From Gammaproteobacteria bacterium (lineage in GTDB: Bacteria; Pseudomonadota; Gammaproteobacteria; Enterobacterales; Psychrobiaceae), in assembly GCA_013214885.1 (NCBI GenBank), contig JABSRS010000018.1, positions 1,927 through 19,565 on the forward strand: a stretch of 17,639 nucleotides of DNA, in the 5' to 3' direction. Numbering within the stretch: the first letter of the stretch is position 1; every line of letters starts with the position of its first letter. The translations under genes and the position numbers were made by a program. Positions 7,056 to 14,822 of this stretch are shown one piece after another. The notes below the pieces were generated by a model. That model made no database searches, was not told the origin of the DNA, and was given only the letters and a program-made list of their open reading frames with translations.

Positions 7056-8666
7056 TCATAGTAAGCCAAGTAATGAGGCTAACGAGACGAGTTCGAACAC
7101 ATCCCTTAGCCCCGCTCGCGCTTTGACTAAGGTGCTTTGCGCCTGATCTGGTACGTAAATAGTGTCACCAACCCGGATCACTGGTAATGAGGCGAAATCG
7201 GCGGTTTTAGAAAACTTAATTAAATCGAATACCTGTGCTTGGTTGCGGCAGCATGAAAGGTTGACTATGGTGATCTTTTCAACATAAGCACTATTACTCG
7301 GCCCGCCCGCTTCGGCTAGCAGATCTAGAATTGTCATGTTATCGCTGTAGCCATAGCGGCCTGGTTTATTAACCGCACCGAGTACTCTAACCGTCATTTC
7401 TTTGGGTTTTTCAAGCCAGCTTCGATTACGTTCAGGTAGGTAAACGGTATCTCCTGTTTGGATATCTGGCAGCAGCTGTTCATCACCAGTTTCAAAATAT
7501 AAGGCTAAATTTAATTTACTGACTTTGGCATGTTTCTTATTGCGATGACTAACTCGAATGTTACGAATATCTGCTTTGTCGGTTGGGCCATCGGCAGCGG
7601 CTAAAATATCTAAAAAGTTCATTTTGTTGGTAAACATATACCGACCAGGTGAGCCAACTTGGCCAAATATATAAATTGATTTTTCCGATGATTGCCTGAC
7701 CCACTGAGACTTATTATCACTAGGGTCACTCGGTAAGTCGTGGACTCGAATAGTGGCACCACCTCGAATAACTGGCAGTGAGGACTCGTGCAGACCTTCA
7801 CTAATGAAGGCATCAAGATCGAACAGGTATTGCTTAATTACCCCGTTATCATCTGGGGAGGTTATGTCAATATTGGCGGTGTCGGCACGAGATGTTGGGC
7901 CACCTACATGGGCTAGCAGGTCGATTAACGACATTTCATTAGCCCACTCATAACGACCCGGTCTCACCACTTCACCAAGCACTCTGACCGCCCGTGTTGG
8001 TGCGATGTTGAGCCATGACTTCTCATTCATGTCGGTTTTTTCGGGCACAAAAATAGCGTCTCCAGCGATAATTTTTGGTAAAGATATTTTGATAGTGCCT
8101 TGAGTATAAGCCGCTAAATCAAACGAGCTTACTTGGCCATTGGCCCTGATTATTTTGATTTGACGTGATTCTGCAAACCGCGTTGGACCGCCAGCATTGG
8201 CGAGAATATCCATGAAGGTGATATTAGCTTTCCCTTCGTAAGCTCCTGGCTTAAAGACTTCGCCCATCACATAGACGACATTGGAACCCGTCTTAATTTG
8301 TTCTTCTTGGCGTGGGACAAAGATTGTTGCGCCTGGATTAATCTCTGGTAATAATGAAATATCGCCACTATCCAAATAACCTTTTAAGTTAAATAATTTT
8401 GGCTCGCCGTTGGTGATGACACGAATTTGTTCGACCCCTGCATAGCGAGTGACGCCCCCCGCTTTCATTAAAAACTCGACCAAATTGGTGCCTTTATTGA
8501 AAGAAAAGCTACCTTGCTGATGAACTTCGCCAAAGACTTTAATCGCCAATTTGTCGGTTGAGTCGCCACCTGCTGCAATTTTTGCAGGATCAAAATCAAC
8601 CTCAATATTACCAATCATCGCTGAGGCTGGCACAAATATGGTGTCTAGTGGCCTCAGCTGAGGCAA
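7056..8666 (-). CDS. sypC: SypC C-terminal part: five SLBB repeats, downstream of an in-frame stop
   Basis: This is the larger piece of the outer-membrane polysaccharide export protein. It holds five SLBB units of about 95-100 residues, starting near residues 42, 131, 226, 331 and 427. Each has a strand such as VRVLGEVVRPGRY, then a helix ending in A-x-GGPT and a closing strand such as GDTIYVP. It lies in exactly the same frame as the N-terminal piece (8700-9158), separated only by TAG at 8700-8702. The nominal start (TTG 8666) has no ribosome site, and no better start is visible, so this part is probably not translated efficiently on its own. The whole protein would be about 700 residues with six SLBB units, longer than classical Wza. 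It would form or extend the channel carrying the polymer across the periplasm and outer membrane. Confidence 0.75.
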   Translation of the reverse strand: MPQLRPLDTIFVPASAMIGNIEVDFDPAKIAAGGDSTDKLAIKVFGEVHQQGSFSFNKGTNLVEFLMKAGGVTRYAGVEQIRVITNGEPKLFNLKGYLDSGDISLLPEINPGATIFVPRQEEQIKTGSNVVYVMGEVFKPGAYEGKANITFMDILANAGGPTRFAESRQIKIIRANGQVSSFDLAAYTQGTIKISLPKIIAGDAIFVPEKTDMNEKSWLNIAPTRAVRVLGEVVRPGRYEWANEMSLIDLLAHVGGPTSRADTANIDITSPDDNGVIKQYLFDLDAFISEGLHESSLPVIRGGATIRVHDLPSDPSDNKSQWVRQSSEKSIYIFGQVGSPGRYMFTNKMNFLDILAAADGPTDKADIRNIRVSHRNKKHAKVSKLNLALYFETGDEQLLPDIQTGDTVYLPERNRSWLEKPKEMTVRVLGAVNKPGRYGYSDNMTILDLLAEAGGPSNSAYVEKITIVNLSCCRNQAQVFDLIKFSKTADFASLPVIRVGDTIYVPDQAQSTLVKARAGLRDVFELVSLASLLGLL

Positions 8667-8699
8667 AATGTTGTTATCGCCGCTATCAAGGTCCTGCTT

Positions 8700-9158
8700 C
8701 TAATTAAAGACTGTTGAGATCTTACCGCGACGCAGTTGTAATTTATCTAGTTGAGCACCATTTCGGATCCCACCCGCGGCTTGCAGTGCCATTTGAATAT
8801 TGGCCGGTACTGGTAAAAATATTTTTCCTGGTTTTTTAACATATCCCATCACACTAATAAGTAACTGCTTTTTTGCGACAAACACTTTAAATCCGATCAT
8901 ATTTCGAAACACTGGGCTTAATGAGTCACGTAACAAAATTGCTAATTGATGCTCACTGTGGCCTGCTACCTTTACTGCACCTATTTCTGGCAGATTGATT
9001 GCGCCATCGCTACTCACGGTGAAGTCTTTGTTAAAGCTTGCCTCCCCAGGTAGTGAGATATGGATTTGGTCGCCTAATTGAATATGATAGGGTTGTTTTG
9101 CTTGAGAGACCGATGTTACCAAAAACAGCAATAGCGATATTATTAGATATTTAGCCAT
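8700..9158 (-). CDS. sypC: SypC N-terminal part: polysaccharide export domain plus first SLBB
   Basis: A signal peptide (hydrophobic 5-18, SQA cleavage near 20) is followed by a polysaccharide-export domain (YHIQLGDQIHISLPGE, then GAINLPEIGAVKVAG) and one SLBB unit (ISVMGYVKKPGKI to AAGGI). This is the start of a Wza-type exporter, but it ends in TAG at 8700-8702, only 30 residues after that SLBB begins to close. Reading through gives VFN-stop-KQDLDSGD, which aligns with LFNLKGYLDSGD of the next repeat, so the stop replaces Leu (TTG to TAG). The frame is open to TTG 9164, but ATG 9158 is the proper start, with AAGGAG eight bases before it. sypB's stop overlaps that ribosome site region. A protein truncated here lacks five of six SLBB units and is unlikely to export polymer. 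Confidence 0.8.
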   Translation of the reverse strand: MAKYLIISLLLFLVTSVSQAKQPYHIQLGDQIHISLPGEASFNKDFTVSSDGAINLPEIGAVKVAGHSEHQLAILLRDSLSPVFRNMIGFKVFVAKKQLLISVMGYVKKPGKIFLPVPANIQMALQAAGGIRNGAQLDKLQLRRGKISTVFN

Positions 9159-9170
9159 GATCAATTCTCC

Positions 9171-9959
9171 TTATTGTGGTAATACTGGTCCTTCAATCAC
9201 CTCAATGGTGACGCGTCGATTAATCAGCCGAGTGGCCGATTGATTGCCTTTAATTAAGGGCTCGTTACTGCCTAGTGCCGCGGTGTCTATGCGGTCTTTG
9301 GTAATTCCCATTATTTGAATATAACGACTGACTTGGTCGGCACGTTCCTGTGACAGGATTAAATTATTTTTATCGTTACCCGTACTGTCGGCATGCCCAG
9401 TGATTAATAAGCGATAGTCGGTCAGTTTAACTAACAATTCTACGGCTTGACTCAGCCGAACAACAAACTTAGGGTTAAGCGAAAATGAGCCTGTCGCAAA
9501 TTGATTATCAATATTTAGCAGGGTCGATATTTTTTTACCGATATCGCCAGGAACCCTCAGTTGGGGGGTCTTTGGCAAAATACATGCTTGGTGTTGATTA
9601 ACATATTGCAACTGACGCTCTAGGCGGTTTAACAGCCGATGCTGAATAATAAGGTCATTGGCTGCGTCATACAGTAAACCGCTTCTGAGCTCGTTGCCTA
9701 TTCGTGTCTCGAGGGTCTTTGCTTGAACCACTGTGGCAGGAAAGCAAAGTTCGGCACCTTCTAGCACCAGTATATCTAAATGTTGTGTCAGTAAGGTGTA
9801 GTCAAACTTTAAGCCGTGCTCTTGACCTAGTGGCTGATCTTGTTCGACATTGTAGCGTGGTTCAAGCGTGTTATTGGTTGACCAACCGCTGCTCAATGCC
9901 GAGCATCCTTGGGTTAGCCCTAGGCTAAATAAACAGATAGTCATGATGGCTGTTTTCAT
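9171..9959 (-). CDS. sypB: SypB-like OmpA-family lipoprotein
   Basis: This is a 262-residue envelope protein. The N-terminus (KTAIMTICLFSLGLTQGC) looks like a lipoprotein signal with Cys19 as lipid site; the lipobox is loose (TQGC rather than LxGC). A helical middle part is followed by an OmpA_C peptidoglycan-binding domain (about 150-255). That domain has GHADSTG and LSQERADQVSRY, supplying the Asp and Arg that hold diaminopimelate in the family, and a final RRVTIEV strand. It probably anchors the export channel to the cell wall or outer membrane. It overlaps sypA by four bases (ATGA), so the two are translationally coupled, and sypC follows after 12 bases. The order STAS, OmpA, exporter, P-loop ATPase is that of V. 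fischeri sypA-D. Confidence 0.8.
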   Translation of the reverse strand: MKTAIMTICLFSLGLTQGCSALSSGWSTNNTLEPRYNVEQDQPLGQEHGLKFDYTLLTQHLDILVLEGAELCFPATVVQAKTLETRIGNELRSGLLYDAANDLIIQHRLLNRLERQLQYVNQHQACILPKTPQLRVPGDIGKKISTLLNIDNQFATGSFSLNPKFVVRLSQAVELLVKLTDYRLLITGHADSTGNDKNNLILSQERADQVSRYIQIMGITKDRIDTAALGSNEPLIKGNQSATRLINRRVTIEVIEGPVLPQ

Positions 9960-10312
9960 AACTTGACCTGTTGCATCAAGCGACTTGAACCGTGTTTTTG
10001 ATCGGACCAGCTAACTGGCATGGTGCTATCAATACGCAACATCTTAATCAGCGTTTTGGGTTGACCATGCAGACCAATTAAAGAGATGGTCACGCCATGA
10101 TTACGCATTCTTTTATATAGAAAAACGATTGCTCCAATGCCTGATGAATCGATGAGGTCGACATGATGAAGATCCAACACGATTTTAGATGCTTGAGTTT
10201 GTTCTAGCTGATTAAATTTTTCTCGAATACTCTTAAGGCCTACTGCATCTAGATGGCCAACAAAAGTAACGATTAGTTCGCTTTTGGTTGAGAAATTAGT
10301 TTGTAAAGTCAT
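9956..10312 (-). CDS. sypA: SypA-like STAS-domain regulator
   Basis: This is a 118-residue single STAS domain of the anti-sigma-factor-antagonist type. The phosphorylation loop is DLIDSSGIGA, with Ser56 at the position used in SpoIIAA-like proteins. The residue number equals the serine reported for V. fischeri SypA, where phosphorylation by SypE inactivates it (from memory). SypA promotes biofilm formation after transcription, by an unknown mechanism. Here it heads the A-B-C-D unit, 164 bases after sypR. A sigma-54 promoter match lies 40-55 bases upstream, and AAAGG about eight bases before the ATG. No SypE-like kinase/phosphatase is in the window, so its controller must be elsewhere. Confidence 0.82.
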   Translation of the reverse strand: MTLQTNFSTKSELIVTFVGHLDAVGLKSIREKFNQLEQTQASKIVLDLHHVDLIDSSGIGAIVFLYKRMRNHGVTISLIGLHGQPKTLIKMLRIDSTMPVSWSDQKHGSSRLMQQVKL

Positions 10313-10351
10313 AACAGGTACCTTTATACTGAGAGGGGTTATTAAACTAAT

Positions 10352-10367
10352 TGCAGATTTTAAGCCA
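10352..10367 (-). promoter_or_regulatory. Candidate sigma-54 promoter of sypA-B-C-D
   Basis: On the minus strand, TGGCTTAAAATCTGCA has the -24 GG and -12 GC exactly 12 bases apart, as in the TGGCAC-N5-TTGCW consensus. Transcription would start near 10340, leaving a leader of about 28 bases with AAAGG and the sypA ATG (10312). V. fischeri sypA is also driven by sigma-54 with the SypG activator. Confidence 0.6.
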
Positions 10368-10417
10368 GTTATTAATTATATTTTTTCTGTTATATATTAG
10401 CCAGTTACATTGAGGTG

Positions 10418-10461
10418 GTTTTTTTTGTGAGATTGGTTTCGCTAAAATTTGTAATTTGCAA
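10418..10461 (-). promoter_or_regulatory. Upstream element of sypA shared with sypM
   Basis: On the minus strand this block holds TTGCAAA, then TTTAGCGAAAC, then CTCACAAAAAAAAC. The same ordered pieces occur upstream of the sypM promoter (16741-16787). At its distal end TTGCATTGCAA is a perfect palindrome (10454-10466 area). It lies about 50 bases upstream of the sigma-54 site, a suitable position for an activator-binding enhancer. CTCA within it recalls the TTCTCA half of the V. fischeri SypG-binding site, but the rest does not match. Confidence 0.4.
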
Positions 10462-10476
10462 TGCAAGTTGAAAAGG

Positions 10477-11115
10477 CTAATAGCCACGACCTGCGGTCAT
10501 CACTATGATGGTTTTCATGGCGATATGAATATCCATCATAATCCAGTCGAGGGGACAAAAAAGCGCTAACGCATAACGATGATCATAGCCGACCTTAGTG
10601 CGAACATCTTCTAAACACGTATCGTAACCCTGATTTACTTGAGCGAGTCCCGTAATGCCTGGCTGAACCAAAAAAGTGCGCTCAGCAAAAAACGGAATAT
10701 CATTTTCAAGCTGAAGATAAAACTCAGGACGTTCAGGTCGGGGGCCAATTAATGACATATCACCGCGCAACACATTATATAACTGTGGTAATTCATCCAA
10801 TCTGCTCTTCCTTAAGAAATGCCCGATCTTGGTTATTCGCGCATCATTTGCCGTGGCAAGGACCGCACCCCTGTGTTTCTCTGCGTCAATCACCATGGTG
10901 CGAAGTTTATAGATGGTAAAAAACTCGACAAATAATTCATTGGAGAAGCCTATGCGTTGTTGGGTAAATAACACGGGACCTGACGAGTCCATTTTAACGA
11001 TCAGGGCAAATATTAGCAGCAAGGGTGCAAATGCGATTAGCAAAATGGTGGCAACAACGAGATCAATAACTCTTTTACAAAACTTTATCGTTGGATTAAT
11101 TGTATAATCAGTCAT
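10477..11115 (-). CDS. sypR: SypR-like priming sugar-phosphate transferase
   Basis: This is an initiating enzyme (PF02397 bacterial sugar transferase family) that transfers a sugar-1-phosphate from a UDP-sugar to undecaprenyl phosphate at the inner membrane. It is a 212-residue short PglC-type form: one membrane/re-entrant helix (about 17-41), then the catalytic domain. That domain has FTQQRIG, the Asp-Glu dyad in RLDELPQ (107-108), GPRPERP (124-130) and PGITGLAQV (152-160; many relatives have Trp in place of this Leu). The frame stays open 78 codons upstream, but that stretch is read from the sypQ coding strand. ATG 11115 is the start, with AGGGGA about seven bases before it. It follows sypQ by 17 bases. 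All catalytic residues look intact. Confidence 0.88.
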   Translation of the reverse strand: MTDYTINPTIKFCKRVIDLVVATILLIAFAPLLLIFALIVKMDSSGPVLFTQQRIGFSNELFVEFFTIYKLRTMVIDAEKHRGAVLATANDARITKIGHFLRKSRLDELPQLYNVLRGDMSLIGPRPERPEFYLQLENDIPFFAERTFLVQPGITGLAQVNQGYDTCLEDVRTKVGYDHRYALALFCPLDWIMMDIHIAMKTIIVMTAGRGY

Positions 11116-11132
11116 AGCGATTTCCCCTATAA

Positions 11133-11585
11133 TTAGTGGCTGCACTTTCCATAACGAATATAATAAACACAGCCAATTAGATTGACGGTGTAGCCACTGA
11201 CTAAGTAATAAAGGGTTTGCCAAATTTTGTTGGGATGTTGCGGCTGAACCAGACCAAAAATTATTACAGACAGGTAGATCAAACTTTGCACTGATGCTGC
11301 CACCATAAAGAACGGTGCAGTAGTAGTGAGGGCCAAGCTGCCAAGCCAAGCAATAATTAGAATTAATGGCATAAAAACCCGTAATGCTTTTCCTGAAGCA
11401 AAAGTAAACGCGACCCCCTTATATTTAGGTAACAGTAGTGATTTAAAACGGATCATTTGTTGTAAATTACCCGCGGCAATCCGACGTCGGCGATGCAGAT
11501 CGAGTTGATTGCTCGCCTGCTCAAGCTCAATCGCATTAATTGTGGCGACGTAAATTGCACGATACCCTTGTTCAACAACGCTCAT
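11133..11585 (-). CDS. sypQ: SypQ C-terminal part, downstream of an in-frame stop
   Basis: This is the C-terminal part of a membrane family-2 glycosyltransferase. It has the acceptor-side motif RRRRIAAGNLQ (about 32-42; the (Q/R)xxRW-type region) and three membrane helices between about 66 and 140. It lies in the same frame as the N-terminal half (11637-12275), and reading back from ATG 11585 gives TINDDFVIA, the general-base (DD) motif, between the stop and this ATG. No ribosome site precedes ATG 11585. The part alone lacks the nucleotide-binding half and cannot be active. Confidence 0.7.
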   Translation of the reverse strand: MSVVEQGYRAIYVATINAIELEQASNQLDLHRRRRIAAGNLQQMIRFKSLLLPKYKGVAFTFASGKALRVFMPLILIIAWLGSLALTTTAPFFMVAASVQSLIYLSVIIFGLVQPQHPNKIWQTLYYLVSGYTVNLIGCVYYIRYGKCSH

Positions 11586-11636
11586 CGCGATAACAAAATC
11601 ATCATTAATGGTGTTCGGTGCTAGGGGTAAAAAAAG

Positions 11637-12275
11637 TTAACGGCGAATAAGATATAATGCACCATGTGCACCAATGACTGAGTTTAACTGTGTCTCTCTT
11701 TGCTTCAGGTCACTTTGATATTGCCAGTAGGTTGATTCACCGCTTGAACCTGGATTTGCCAAGATGTAATGGCCAGTGACTAAACCGACATTCTTATCAG
11801 AAAATGCACGATTAGCTAGTTTTAAAGCGTCAATTGAAATAAGGGCAGAGACATCGCTCATCGCGATAACTTCCTGATTAATCACTGGTAAAACCTTGTT
11901 GATTACCGCAACTTTCCCTTGATTAACGGTGAATTCAATGATGTCAATATCGAGATGGGCACAACCAGTTTCCGATGCTGTTTGACGCGCGATATTCGCG
12001 GTGTTGTCGGTGCAACCATCACACACAATATAAATCTTTAAACGATCACTTGGATAATCAAGAAACGCTAGATTTCTTATTTTTTCTGCAATGTATTGTT
12101 GTTCGTTAAATGCTGGAATGAGCACCGCAATTGTGGCTAACACGCTGTCGTTTTCGCTCAAGGCTAGCTTACGCTTAAAAAAAGGCAATTGAGTCAGCCA
12201 TTTTAGTAATAACGGATAACCAACATGATGGTAGATAATTAGCAACATGCAGCTAATGGTGATGAAAATTAACAT
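11637..12275 (-). CDS. sypQ: SypQ N-terminal part: GT2 nucleotide-sugar domain, ends at an in-frame stop
   Basis: This is the front half of an inner-membrane family-2 glycosyltransferase, PgaC/hyaluronan-synthase-like in layout. It has one N-terminal membrane helix (2-20), the Rossmann-like start IAVLIPAFNEQQYI, VCDGCTDNT (UDP-binding Asp) and MSDVSA (metal-binding Asp region). GAHGALYLIRR precedes TAA at 11637-11639. In relatives this motif continues as RRELF...INDDF; here it is RR-stop-LFLPL...INDDFV, so the stop probably replaces Glu (GAA to TAA). The whole gene would be about 380 codons. AAGGAG lies seven bases before ATG 12275, so the start is sound. Truncated as shown, it lacks the DD catalytic base and should be inactive, which would block repeat-unit assembly. 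Confidence 0.8.
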   Translation of the reverse strand: MLIFITISCMLLIIYHHVGYPLLLKWLTQLPFFKRKLALSENDSVLATIAVLIPAFNEQQYIAEKIRNLAFLDYPSDRLKIYIVCDGCTDNTANIARQTASETGCAHLDIDIIEFTVNQGKVAVINKVLPVINQEVIAMSDVSALISIDALKLANRAFSDKNVGLVTGHYILANPGSSGESTYWQYQSDLKQRETQLNSVIGAHGALYLIRR

Positions 12276-12299
12276 AAATTCTCCTTATGTTTAGAAAAA

Positions 12300-13385
12300 T
12301 TAGTTGTTAGCACAAATTAATTTTGAATAGGCATTGCTCATATTTTTTACATTGCGAAATTTTTCAACAAAGTGACGCGGGTTTTGAGTGCTAGATCTTG
12401 AAAGAAGCGTTTCAATGGCCGTGACAATTTGTGTAATGTCCTCACCGTTTATCAGTAATCCTGTCGCATGGCACAATGCTTCTGATGCCCCCCCAACATC
12501 AGTAAGTAACGCAGGGATGGAGCAAGCTTGCGCTTCAAGAGGGGAGAGGGGGAGCCCCTCTGCTCGTGAAGGTAAGCAAAATATATCTAATGCTTGATAG
12601 AATGTTGCCATATCATCAAGAGGTCCTAAAAAATGAACTCGATGCTCAATGTTTAATTGAGCGACTTGTTGTTTGAGAGCTTTCTCGCAGCTGCCTGCTC
12701 CTGCAATGGCCAAGTGAATACTCGAGGAAAAATGGCTCATTGCGCTAATCAACAGATCTTGCCCTTTCACGGGCTCTAACCTGGCAGCATTGCCGATTAA
12801 TACCACACCACTGGATAAATTAAGTTTGGCGCGAGCAAGGTTGCGATCACCAGGGGTAAATTTTTCGATATCAATACCATTATGGATAAGCTCAATATTG
12901 TCGATATTGAGGTAACGTTTTACTTGATTAGCAACGGCTAACGCATCAGCAACCAAAATAGGTTTTACTATGCACAGCAGTGATTTTTGTAAATACCGGC
13001 GCTTTAAACTATCGAGATGCCAGGCATCGTGCTCGGTGTGAATTCGTTTGCTAATTTTAGCCAATTTGGCAGCAATGCCGCCGTACAATAACGGTCCAAT
13101 ATGATGGCTATGGATAGTGTTGATTTGGTGTTGCTTAAACAGCCGATACAATTGGAAAACCAATGATAATTGAATCCCAGGTTGTTTATTCATAAAAATA
13201 AGATGGTTACTGACTTTTCTTAGGATTGGCCAGCGCCCAATGGCTTGTTCTTTAGTGCCCTCTAGGCTAATCACCACGGTCTTAAAGTTTTGGTGTTTTA
13301 GTAAATCTAACACCATCATTTCAATACCGCCTGGTCTTAAATGTTGCACTATTTGTGCAACAACTACCTCTGTTTGTTTTAGCAT
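12300..13385 (-). CDS. sypP: SypP-like GT4 glycosyltransferase
   Basis: This is a 361-residue GT-B glycosyltransferase of family 4 that adds a sugar to the lipid-linked repeat unit on the cytoplasmic face. It has the N-terminal glycine loop LRPGGIE (16-22), HSHH (92-95), IHNGID (167-172) at the start of the C-terminal domain, and RLEPVKGQD. The nucleotide-sugar motif EGLPLSPLE has the EX7E pair Glu276/Glu284. All landmarks are intact and the length is normal. GGAG lies seven bases before the ATG, and the gene is 12 bases after sypO. The sugar donor cannot be told from sequence. Confidence 0.85.
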   Translation of the reverse strand: MLKQTEVVVAQIVQHLRPGGIEMMVLDLLKHQNFKTVVISLEGTKEQAIGRWPILRKVSNHLIFMNKQPGIQLSLVFQLYRLFKQHQINTIHSHHIGPLLYGGIAAKLAKISKRIHTEHDAWHLDSLKRRYLQKSLLCIVKPILVADALAVANQVKRYLNIDNIELIHNGIDIEKFTPGDRNLARAKLNLSSGVVLIGNAARLEPVKGQDLLISAMSHFSSSIHLAIAGAGSCEKALKQQVAQLNIEHRVHFLGPLDDMATFYQALDIFCLPSRAEGLPLSPLEAQACSIPALLTDVGGASEALCHATGLLINGEDITQIVTAIETLLSRSSTQNPRHFVEKFRNVKNMSNAYSKLICANN

Positions 13386-13397
13386 TTCATTTCTCCA

Positions 13398-14822
13398 TTA
13401 TGCTAGCGGCTCAATGCGACTTATCACGGGGATCGATGTTAAAGTCTCTAGTTGGTCGCGCCGAAATATTCTGGTGTCCGTTAATGTTAGTAAAGTGGCC
13501 AACCCTGAGCCTAAAAGTATCCCAGCTAGTAACCCTGAAAATATGTACAGCGCTAATGGGTAATTACTTGATGCAACGGGTGTGTATGGTAAATCAATTA
13601 TTTTTATCCGTTTATTTTGTTCGAAATTACCAAGTGCCTTAGTCATTCGTGCCATTTCATAGCGATGGAGCAACTCTTCATAGAGCTGTTGTTTGATGTT
13701 TAAATTGCGTTCAAGTTTTGCCATTTGTTGCTGGTCGGCACCAAAACTGGCTGCGGTTTGCTCGAAGTTAGTAATCATTGAAGCTAATGAGTTAATTTCT
13801 TCGGTTAAAAAATCTAGCCTGCTGCGTGCCTCTTGTAGCTTCTCCAGTTGAGTAATTAAGAGTGGTTGACTAGAGCTTCCTTTGGCAACCGACAGTGAAC
13901 TGGCGATATCCCACAGCTGTTCAGGATTTATGCCCAGTTGCTTATGGTTAAGTAACTGTTGACGCTCAATTTCGAGGCTGTCTAGTTCACGAGTCGTTCC
14001 TTGAACTTTCGAGTGTTGATCTGTGTATCTAGCTTTTAGTAACGTTAAGTTACCGCGTAAATCAATGATCTTTTCTTCTATTTTACCGATCACTGGATTG
14101 GTTTTTGACAGTTGGAGGCTGAGTCCGCCCAAGCTCTTTTTAACCCCTGATTTTTGCGCTTGCTTTTTGGCTAATTCTAATTTTAAATTTTCAATACGAG
14201 ATATATTGGCACTGTGTAAATGAGGCAAGTTTCTAACATGTGAATCTTTAAAGTCAGCTAAAGCTTGCTCTGCTTGTGCTAACGCGTGACGACGGTTGTT
14301 AAGATATTTTTCCAAGAATAATGCTGAATCTTTCATACTAGAGCGCTCAGGAGCCAACAGTTGTTCGATAAAATAAGTACTGACGGTTTCTAGCATTTCC
14401 TTCATCCCTTGAGGCGAAGGTGAGTGGTAATCAATCCTAATAAGATCCTTGCCAGCCATCGTCATTGATAATTCCGATGATAACTGCTCAATGGTGTCCT
14501 CGTATTGACTTGGGCTTGATGCTGGGGTAATTAACCCGCGATCTAATGCAACGGCACCGAGGATATGACGTGAGTGGAGTAAGGTTTGCAATGAATCTAA
14601 GCGCTCTTTTAACATCGATGAAACCGCAAAGTCTTCTAAGAATGGATTCATTTTTGCTGTTTCTTGGATCAGCATACTGGTATGAGATTTGTATTGTTTA
14701 GTTGCTGTTAAACCCACAAGTAGTCCAATAATTGGCAGCACTAGTATTGGGATCACAATTAAATATCGACGCCGCCATGCCGCGGTCCAAATATAGAGTA
14801 CTTGATATGATAAGTCGCTCAT
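13398..14822 (-). CDS. sypO: SypO-like Wzz chain-length determinant
   Basis: This is a 474-residue inner-membrane polysaccharide co-polymerase. It has an N-terminal membrane helix (about 20-41, YLIVIPILVLPIIGLLVG), a Wzz domain (KQYKSHTSMLIQE) and long periplasmic coiled coils (about 165-400). A proline-rich segment (DLPYTPVASSNYP) precedes the second membrane helix (ALYIFSGLLAGILLGSGLATLL). There is no fused kinase domain; the separate P-loop protein SypD would fill that role. It sets chain length with the Wzy polymerase. The frame is open 15 codons further, but ATG 14822 overlaps the sypN stop by four bases (ATGA) and has GGAG seven bases before it, so it is the real start. Confidence 0.85.
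   Translation of the reverse strand: MSDLSYQVLYIWTAAWRRRYLIVIPILVLPIIGLLVGLTATKQYKSHTSMLIQETAKMNPFLEDFAVSSMLKERLDSLQTLLHSRHILGAVALDRGLITPASSPSQYEDTIEQLSSELSMTMAGKDLIRIDYHSPSPQGMKEMLETVSTYFIEQLLAPERSSMKDSALFLEKYLNNRRHALAQAEQALADFKDSHVRNLPHLHSANISRIENLKLELAKKQAQKSGVKKSLGGLSLQLSKTNPVIGKIEEKIIDLRGNLTLLKARYTDQHSKVQGTTRELDSLEIERQQLLNHKQLGINPEQLWDIASSLSVAKGSSSQPLLITQLEKLQEARSRLDFLTEEINSLASMITNFEQTAASFGADQQQMAKLERNLNIKQQLYEELLHRYEMARMTKALGNFEQNKRIKIIDLPYTPVASSNYPLALYIFSGLLAGILLGSGLATLLTLTDTRIFRRDQLETLTSIPVISRIEPLA

Noticed and set aside
10388..10403. Second TGGCT motif upstream of sypA (TGGCTAATATATAACA) as another sigma-54 site
   Set aside because: The -12 GC is not present at the required spacing; it repeats only the AACTGGCT part of the real candidate.
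11116..11349. Upstream extension of the sypR reading frame by 78 codons
   Set aside because: The extension overlaps sypQ coding sequence, has no membrane-enzyme features, and the ribosome site AGGGGA points to ATG 11115.
12388..12597. Small plus-strand frame opposite sypP
   Set aside because: It mirrors the EX7E region of an intact glycosyltransferase and has no features of its own.
13240..13642. Open plus-strand frames opposite sypP and sypO
   Set aside because: They are antisense to well-supported genes, have no ribosome sites and show no recognisable domains.
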